Assembly: GCA_010014835.2 (NCBI GenBank)
Contig: JAAAKB020000023.1
Coordinates: 1,706,195-1,767,106 of the forward strand
Length of the DNA stretch: 60,912 nt
Direction: 5' to 3'
Source: Apostichopus leukothele
Lineage: Eukaryota > Echinodermata > Holothuroidea > Aspidochirotida > Stichopodidae
Shown one piece after another: positions 1 to 9,000 of the stretch. The notes below the pieces were generated by a model. That model had not been told where the DNA came from. It saw nothing but the letters and a program-made list of their open reading frames with translations, and made no database searches. A program made the translations under genes and the position numbers. Position 1 is the stretch's first letter; every line of letters begins with the position of its first letter.

Positions 1-949
1 GGGGGGGGGGAGAAGAAAAAATGGGAGAAAACATATTTAAAAAACAAAGTGAATAGAATACAAAGACTCCACAAGTCCAGTCTTTGGTACAAGATACATC
101 TATCTACAGATCTAAACAAAATAATAATTATTAAAATGATGTTTTTTTTCAAAAACATTTATACCTTTCTTTTTTTGTTCGTTTGTTTTTTCTTCTACTT
201 CTGGTTTCTCATGTCGGCCCTTTTTGCATTAATTTTTTTGCCTGGATTAAAGTTAAAATGTTAAAAAAGAGTTTTAAAAAAACGATGCTTATTCGTTTAT
301 GAAAAAAAGAAATGAAACATTAATACAAATTAATAAAAATTAATAATTTATTGATGACGGTGGCAGGGAATTTTATCAGCGAATCCTGATGGTACTGTTA
401 AGTACGATACAGTCAAAAACTGTTAAAATATTCTATCAATATTTTATAACCAAACCTTGAATGTACATGTCCTAGTGGAAGACGAAATGTCCAATTAAGC
501 AAAAAACAAACCAATTTTTTCCTCCCCCAGATTAAATTACAGGGCGGAGTAAAATTTTTGTAAAATTGTTCTTTCAAATAAAAATAAGGTCCTGTGTGAG
601 TTTATTATCTCATATGTAATAAAAACAAGTTATGTTTATAGGTTTTCCTATATCGGGAGTCTTTAAAGGCCGGGCAGGCCAATGTGACATAAATTATATG
701 CAAAGGAGTTCAATTCTGGCCAGTGAAACAGATTTTGCCAGTTGTTTTCTTGGGGGTGCGGTATGCAGGTCCTTCAGTGCTTAGGCCTGAACACCCTACC
801 TGCCAAACCCCTTTACATTTCTCAACCTTAGTATAGTGAGCATCTGGTTATCTCTTGCCATTTGCTTCAGATAAAGTTTACGAGAATTTCTTGGTGTTAG
901 ATTCTATTCTAGAATTCCTTGTTATTCTATCAGAATGCTAAGATGATGT

Positions 950-1390
950 AAAAATGTTAAAATCTTTTTCTGCAATCTTGCTACATTTCATAATTTTACT
1001 TCAAAAATGTTGACATTTCTGATGGGAGAGTAATTTCATCGTTTTGTTCGCAAAATGTTGAAATTTACAAGATTTTCATTTCATCAACCTATCACTTTGA
1101 TAATCATTGTTGAAACGATGACTTTTTTCTGATGGTATTAAATTCATCATTTTGTTGTTGCAATGCTGAATTGCTTAAAATATATTAAGTGATCAATTTA
1201 ATCATTTTGCTGCAAATTGCAATAAAGTGATAATATTTGATAGCTATATCATTTTGTCATTTGGCCGCAAAATGTTGAAATTCTCCACTTATTAAATTTA
1301 ACATATTTGTCATTTTGTTGCAACCTCTTAACAGACAATCTGAACAATTCATCATTTTGTCGAATATTGCTACAATCTAACACAAAAAAA
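950..1390. repeat. Degenerate tandem family with an inverted-repeat core
   Basis: Several copies of a motif close to AATTTCATCATTTTG followed by CAAAATGTTGAAATT, spaced some 60-70 bp apart. In the clearest copy (1032-1046 and 1051-1065) the arms pair over 15 bp with two mismatches around a 4-nt loop. Others near 1150, 1200, 1250 and 1310 are more worn. Confidence 0.6.
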
Positions 1391-1899
1391 GATCTTCATA
1401 TTTTGATGGCACCTTAACACTTCCCCATATATACCTGATTATATTGGAATGAGCAAAGAACCAGTACATTCAAGAGGGTCGACTATATACCTTTCCGATA
1501 GAATGTCATAGCAACGTCTATCATATTTGACATAAAATATTAACGGATACCAAAAATGAACATACTGCTATGAAGAAGTAAAAATAATAGACATCATCTG
1601 GTGTCGAGAGACCCTTCCTTCTTATTGTCTAGGCCAACCGGCCCATAATAGCACCTTAAAACAGAGCTTATTTGAAAGGTACAAAAGTCCTTTTGTTTTT
1701 TTACTTTAAAAATGACATAATTTAAACAAATATTGTCAAAAAAAAGTGACAAATGAAATATCTATACAGCCACATTTTAGCGCTCGAGGCTTGTACTGAA
1801 TGACAGAACTTGGAACCAGACCACAAAAGACTCAGTGACTTAATTAATTAATTAATTATATTAATAATTCTAATGCTGTCGTTGACCTTGGAAAAACCA

Positions 1900-2405
1900 C
1901 GACGTAAATTTAATCGAGACCACAATCTCATTCACAAAGGATTTCATTAGCTCTATTTGGCAAATTTTCATTGGACAATGATGAAAAAAGATTTTGCAAT
2001 TTGTGAACATTCTCAATTTATATTTTGTGATATATATTTCGTGAAAGTGGGTTGGCGACAAAATTGTTGCAGAATGATCGAAATGATCGATACGTTCTCA
2101 TAGTTTTAAGTTCGATTGATCATAAAACAACATCGCACACTGTTTTTTTCCACCGACGTAAATTTCATCGAGACCACAATCTCATTCACAGAGGATTTCA
2201 TCAGTTTCGTTTGACAAATTTCCATTGAAAATTATGAAAACAGGCTTCGCAGCTTGTGAACATTCTCAATTTATATTTTATGATATATATTTCGTGAAAG
2301 TGGGTGGGTGACAAAATTGTTGCAGAATGATCGAAATTATTGATTCGTTCTCATAGTTTTAATTTCGATTGATCACAAAACAACATCGCACGCTGTTTTT
2401 TTTTC
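1900..2405. repeat. Two-copy direct duplication, unit 254 bp
   Basis: Copy 1 is about 1900-2153 and copy 2 about 2154-2405. Both start with CGACGTAAATTT and end in CATCGCAC, a short spacer and a T run. The copies differ at scattered positions, with an identity by eye of roughly 85-90%. It lies past the candidate poly(A) site of the endostatin exon. Confidence 0.85.
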
Positions 2406-2548
2406 CCGGTAAACTTAAACCTTCTTTCCAGGCATAAACACAGGTTTTTATTTATGCCATTTGGTGTCCAAAATGCAGAAGGTTCATTTACCATACCATG
2501 TGTGAATTTAATCAAAAGGACCTTCCCATCTCAATGTCGGTGTTGAAT

Positions 2549-2554
2549 TTTATT
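2549..2554 (-). promoter_or_regulatory. Candidate polyadenylation signal AATAAA for the multiplexin gene
   Basis: An exact AATAAA on the minus strand, 310 bp past the stop codon and the first one downstream. A second AATAAA lies at 2447-2452. Either would give a normal 3' UTR. No transcript evidence is available. Confidence 0.45.
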
Positions 2555-2863
2555 TATGAGAAACCCTTATCTTGCCACTATAGGAAACGGCAAGAACTGC
2601 ACAAGGCCTATTACAAAATGCTACCTTATCAGCTAAAACATATTTTGGAATTTCAATAAATAATGAAAAAATGAAAACACAAACAGAGAAGAAAACAAAA
2701 TTAAACGGCCTGAGAGAAAGGGAGACAAATCATGAGAGAGAAACCAAATGGAAAAAAAAAAGTATTTTTCTCTTTTTTTTTCCCTTTTTCTTTCAGTAGA
2801 CTTATGAAAAGTACTTGTCTGAAAATTTTTCGATAAAACACAAACATTTTTTTTGGAAGATTA

Positions 2864-3068
2864 TTACACTGTTAGTCTCGCAGCCTGTATGCAGAGAACG
2901 GCTAAAGGCTTTTTACATTTATGTTTCTTCTGTCCTAGAAGTTGATGTTGGTGGAGGTTGCTGGCCTGACCGCTGGCTCGCTTGTTCCTGGTCCTCCACT
3001 CGTCGCAGTAACTGTTTGGCATTCTGGTCCCGTCCGAGTACGAGCCGTGCCATACCAACTTTTCAGGC
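2864..3068 (-). CDS. COL15A1/COL18A1-like: Multiplexin terminal coding exon: endostatin C-terminus and stop
   Basis: A 205-bp coding part, entering in phase 2 and ending in TAA at 2864-2866. [35 protein letters not shown] and AVLCIQ follow the human endostatin order. Cys 346, 376 and 384 complete the two disulfides of the fold. The tail ARLTV is as short as in human. The acceptor is aaaaatcag at 3069-3077, with its pyrimidine tract further upstream than usual. Confidence 0.95.
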
Positions 3069-6000
3069 CTGATTTTTTTTTCAAATGAAAAGAGAAAACA
3101 AAGAATATGCGTGCATGATAAGGCTTTTGTAAATCGATGCTAAAATTCCGCAGGGTGTGGACAATGGTTTTATAGGGGGCAGCAGGTGCACGGTGCTATC
3201 CCGTGATGTGGCTCTTACGGGTAAACATGTTTACAAGTGGTCATAATTCATGAAACTTTTGAACTCCTTATAAACAGAAGCCTCAGATAATACAATCCTC
3301 TCTTTTCACATAAAACTTTCATTGTGGTTTCAAATTCCCTATCTTTAAACTTCATTGTTTCTTACTTCAATTATAAACTGGTGCAGTATTTCATAAAAAA
3401 AAAATAATAATAATAATAATAAGAAAAAATAAAAACATATGTAGGTTAAGCCCTTATTAACATCTGTTGCGAAACAATTGTAGGGAAATTTATTGTTTGA
3501 CACTAAAAATTGAAAAAGTACCAGGCTTTCTTTGAAGTATTAAACACTATATATGATAAACGTAAAATTTACTGGTTTCGTCCCATCTGTCAATTTTGAA
3601 CCCGTTTCCTTATTATACGCTTCAAGTCTACCTCTGAAGACAAAACCCGTTGAGATAGAAATGTCGCCCTCTCTAAATTTTACACAGTTACCATTTGACC
3701 TACAGAGGGGCTGGCTTTCTGTGGTCAGGATGCAGAGTACGTCGAAGCGGTATTTACATAGACGTCTTCCCTGTCTTTACTATGCTCTCGAAGAATATCT
3801 TGCTAGGATTCAAAATGACGATAGATCACCTGTTTTTGGTAATTGCCACCCCTAACATTCCCCTACTCCCCTCCCTCCACAATACTTTCACTCAAGTTAA
3901 GATGTTTTTCCTTACCACTTGCTGTTAATAATAACTTCCCTAACCATCGATAAGCCTTCCCGACCGTACCCAATATTCATCCACAATTCTCCACCACATC
4001 CCACCCCCTCCACCCGCCCCCACCAAAACAATCAAACCCAAAGTTAAGATATTTTGTCATCCTTACCATCTGCTGTCAGCCATGATGTCTCTACCATCGA
4101 ATGAGAAGATATGTATGGTATCGTTTAGAATCAGGCCGTTGTTGTCAAAGACCTCTGACCAAGTCCAATACAGGACTTCATTCTGTGAGAGCAAGAAAAG
4201 AGGGAGTAGCATTTCGTTTTCCTTTAACAGCAGAGATACAACGGTGAACTCCTTGTGTAACTTATCTAATAATTTTATGGTACATTCTTTCGATATTACA
4301 ATACAGATATCTATAGATGTGACTGATATCTGACAATATCAATCTGATATCTTATGATACCACATTGCATGTTTCTGATATCTTACAAATATCAATCTGA
4401 TGTTATGATACCACATTGCATGTTTCTGGTATCTTACACTGTCGACACACGTTTCTGATATCTTACAATATCAATCTGATATCTTATGATACCACATTGC
4501 ATGTTTCTGATATCTTACAATATCAATCTGATATCTTATGATACCACATTGCATGTTTCTGATATCTTGCAATATCAATCTGATATCTTATGATACCACA
4601 TTGCATGTTTCTGGTATCTTACAATATCAATCTCATATCTAATGATACCACATTGCATGTTTCTGATATCATACGATAGTTATCTGATATCTTATGATAC
4701 CACATTGCAAGTTTCTGATATCATACAATAGCAATGTACATGTTTCTCACATCCTACAATATTGATACAAATGTTTCTCACATGTTTCTACACAAACTTT
4801 GCAACTTACGTTAAAATTCATGATCGGTAGCATCCTATCCTCTTCCCTAACGATAGATTTGACATCTTGTACCCTGGAAGAGAGGAAAGCCCTAAAGGTG
4901 CCATTGAGTCCCGCCTCCTTGGACTGGCGATAACATTCGTAGTCGGCACCAGATAGGCCGTTGAGGCTCTCGGAGCCCTCTATCAGACCCTTCAGTGGAT
5001 AGTTCAGCGCGTACATGTACAACTAGAGGAGGAACAGAGAAGGTTTTCCCCAAAAAAATATATAATCAATCAAAATCAATCCTGGATGATGTTTCCTTCA
5101 TTAGAGATTAAGGGACAACTTAAATCAATTTTAATCTACATTCTTCTACCGTTTTGGTTTTAATTCACTACTGAGTCCCTTCTGGCTCGATTAATCCATT
5201 CCTCTTTTTGTTTTTATTTTCATTTTTATCAATTTTTTTATTATCAATTTTGCTACATTTGTTCCAAGTATTTCTGTTGAAACGGTGCATCCATATATCA
5301 AAATTCAAGAAACCAATCGGTGTACCAAACAGTTCTCTCTTTCTATTATTTCCTCTGTATGGCATACCAATCAACAGTACATCTTATACTTGCAATGAAA
5401 GACTGTGACCTCACAAATTTGTAATTACTTTGAAATTTCAGGTTGATTCAACTTTTTCTATTCGACTTGGAAATTTCACAACTGGAAATATATTGAGATA
5501 TCAATTACTAATTAAAACACGGGATAGTCATATGTCAGCCATGAGGAGGTATGTAGGTATCGGAAATGCATTTTGCACAGCAAGGGGAGGGAGGGACGGA
5601 GGACCAACCCAAAGAGTCATTTCGTTTTTCTGCAAAGGGATCCAAAAATAAGTAATAGGGCGTGGTACTCCCAAATTTTCCATGTCCCGACACTCCTCCT
5701 CCATATCCTCCTCCTCCTCCTCAAAAAGGAAAACCCGGCCCTGTGGAACCGTGAAAGATTCGACCGCTTACCGACGGCTGATCAGCCGGAAGTAGATCCA
5801 CACCGAGGTCAGCCTCAAAGGGACGGACGGACTGCGAGGTCTGAGAAGAGGAACGGCAAATTAAATGTTTTACAGAAAAAACAGGAGGAATTGCGAATAT
5901 GGATGAAAGAACCTGCACCCTTTCAAACGAAATAAAATGGCCAACTATCTCAATAATCCTTCACTGGTAGAACTGAGAAACGATTCAACCACAGCTTTTA

Positions 6001-9000
6001 TAGCTAGACGTTTACCTTTAATTTATGTACGGCAGTGGAACTCAAGGTCTAATCAACAGGGTCCAGGATTGGATCCTTATTTCTTATCAAATCTTTCCAA
6101 AATTATACTTGTCAAAATTCAGTTAAATTTTGACCAAAACCTTGGTCAAGAAAACCGTCCAAATTGCATCAAAAATCATGATGCATCTTTTTTACGGGAA
6201 TTTCCATCCGTATTTCCGAGCCATTTAACGGTAACAGCAATAATAATTGGCCCAAGTCAGGGAGAATATGACAAGTGAAGAACAAAGCTATGATTCTCAA
6301 AAATTTTAAAAATAAATTTTCATATCTACGATTGATGATAATAATATATATTTATAATTCATCCATCGTCTGATCAAAATTTTGAGCGGTAATCTTTCCT
6401 TATTTCATTCCAACTGTTTTAATCCAGATTGAAATATCTCCAGAATTATGTTTTTCAAAAAAATTTCCAAAAAAAGAAATTTCAAAAATCAAAATTTCAA
6501 AATATCATGTCTCTAAATACTGTATTTATCATATTTAGAATTTTAAATAACCATACATGGTTGAAATGATAGGTCACACATTTTTTTTATTTTTTTTTTT
6601 CGATTACAGGATTTCGGAAATCATAACAATGTTAGTAACAACACAGAAAGTCTCAAGTTAAACAATTATATCGTGCACATGCAGTTTGCATGGCGCAAAC
6701 GATCATAACATTTTGACAAGTTTTCACTTGGCGTAACTAAACTTAACGAGTTGTCAAAAAAGGGAGATAAAATCATAAAACTTTGGATTTCAAAAGAAAT
6801 GACAAATTTTACAAAACTATGCCACTTCCACTTAACTTGACTTTTAAATGATAGTGCAACAACTAGATTTTGTTTATGTGGGGTATTTGACATAGGTATT
6901 GAAGAGGTATTAATATTGACATCTCATTGTGAATTTTGTCCTTTAAGTTTATACATATATATTCATATGCATATAGGCATAGCTATTAATAGCACTGATA
7001 TGAAGGCACTGTAACATAATTAATAGCAATGATATATAGAGTAGTAAAAATAATATTTTCATAGCATCTACATAAATAGATATGTCTGCAATGTTAATAG
7101 CTCAAAGGAGTAATAGAAGATATGTCCTTGATATTATGTATACATCAGAAAAACACTTCAGTTCTATGTGGATTATTTGGTTTACTGCAAAAATTGGTTC
7201 CAAAATAGAAACTGCAAAAAGCTCACATAATCATGGATTACACAGCAAGTCAGGCCTATCATAATGCTCATGAATAAACATCAAGTCAGTCTGTTAAAAT
7301 GCTCATGAATAAACATCAAGTCAGCCTGTTAAAATGCTCATGAATAAACATCAAGTCAGCCTGTTAAAATGCTCATGAATAAACATCAAGTCAGCCTGTT
7401 TAGATGCAATGCTCATGAATTAAACATCGATTGAACTTGTCAGGGCAAATTAGAAATGAAACAATAGCTCTGCAGAAAATAATGAAACGGAGAACTTTCT
7501 TATCTCTAAAGATGACAGTTCAGAACATGATGACAATTGAAGTCACTGCTCAACTATCTCTCTAAAAAAACTTTTTTTTTTTGTTAATGTTTTTTTTCTG
7601 CATTCGGTTGTTGTTGAGACTTTTCAAAAGAAAAAAAACATTAAAATTGATGAATAAACCTGATTGGTTCATTCAAGATCATGCATGTTTATTTATCTAC
7701 CCACCCATATCTTCCATACATCCACAGGGGATGTGATCCCTGCATGAAACAGCCATAAAGGTTTGGGTGCATTCAATTTACCAAAAAAAAAATAAAATAT
7801 GGTGCAATTTTTCTATGCAAACTCTTTTGTGCAGAAGTGCATGATGATGGTTTAGAGATAAATATTTTGGGTGCAATATGACAGTGGTTGCCTAGGTGAT
7901 CTCTGGTGCCAATTTTTGTTTAATGTTGTTTTTAAAGTGGCATATTTCTTACACTATAAACTGCTGTGGAGGTGGGTGATTGGGAAGTTACTTCTGTGGT
8001 TGCTAAGGAGGTAGGCGGAGCCGGTGTGGTTATCTTAGGAATGAAGACAGCCTCCGTCGTATCTTGCACGGAAGGTTTGGCCTTCTCCGTCGTCGGGACA
8101 CTATGAGTGTAGCCGGGCCCTACCGTGGTTACCTTCCTACCGGACGTGGCTTCCTCGATTGTCACTTTTCCGGTAGATGGTTGCACAGGGGGGCTGGGTG
8201 GGGTAGGAGGGGGTGGGGTATCCTCTAACCTAAAGATAGAACCAAGCTAAATTGGGCAAAAAAAAAAGAAGAAAACGGAAACAAAAAGAAGGCGTGCAGA
8301 TGCAGTTAGTCTAGAAGCAACGATAGATTACTGATCTGTTGCTCAAAGAACAAATAATTCATCGGCCGAAAGAGATAAAATAAGATCAGAAAAAGAGAAG
8401 AAAAACTAGAACAAATTAAACAGAGTCACTAGATTACATCTATATTAACCGATTAAAAACAAAATTAGTCAAAAACAAAGGAACGTATTAAAGCAGCTAC
8501 TTTCTAAAACAGGATTTTTTTAAATTTTGGTCCTCAGAAATTTTTTTTGTTTTTTTCATATTTTTGTTTTGTCTGCAAAATTATATTGAAAGATAATTTC
8601 TGAATTCTTTGAAGTAATTTTAATTACAATTGTTTTTTTGGGAAAAAAATACTTCAATTGAAAAACTGAAAAAGTTCTCAAAATTTTGCTAAATAATTAG
8701 ACTTAGTAGGAGGAGGAGAAGAGAAAAAATTTTATTCGATCGATTTGTTAAAGACAAAAGGGAAAAAAAAAATTAATTTGTGGTTGTGTTTCCTGACACC
8801 AGATTTTGGCCTGTTTTTTTTTTTTTTTTTTGGCAAAACCATGACCGGAAAAGTGATTGACTTTAACAAGAGAAATGGAATCAGCAGGAGGGATATGAGG
8901 AAGAATTTTACGATAAAAACTAAACGACCATAATTATAAAACAAGAAGTAAATCTACAGGCAAAAAGTCACTAACATCTATACATGTACACAGAAGATGC

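Larger units (their letters stand above)
1..2548. other. 3' flank of the multiplexin gene, no gene seen
   Basis: AT-rich sequence with short frames only. It holds an inverted-repeat family near 0.95-1.39 kb, a (TTAA)n stretch at about 1841-1859 and a 254-bp duplication (separate entries). The window begins with a run of ten G. Confidence 0.6.

Noticed and set aside
5540-5757. Minus-strand frame with acceptor ttccacag and an acidic start ([13 protein letters not shown]) between linker and endostatin exons
   Set aside because: The acidic run comes from a (TCC)n simple repeat, no good donor is present, and the exons on either side already join in phase with the endostatin alignment intact.
5573-5935. 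120-codon plus-strand frame in the multiplexin intron
   Set aside because: It runs antisense across the 69-bp linker exon and a simple repeat, and shows no protein family features.
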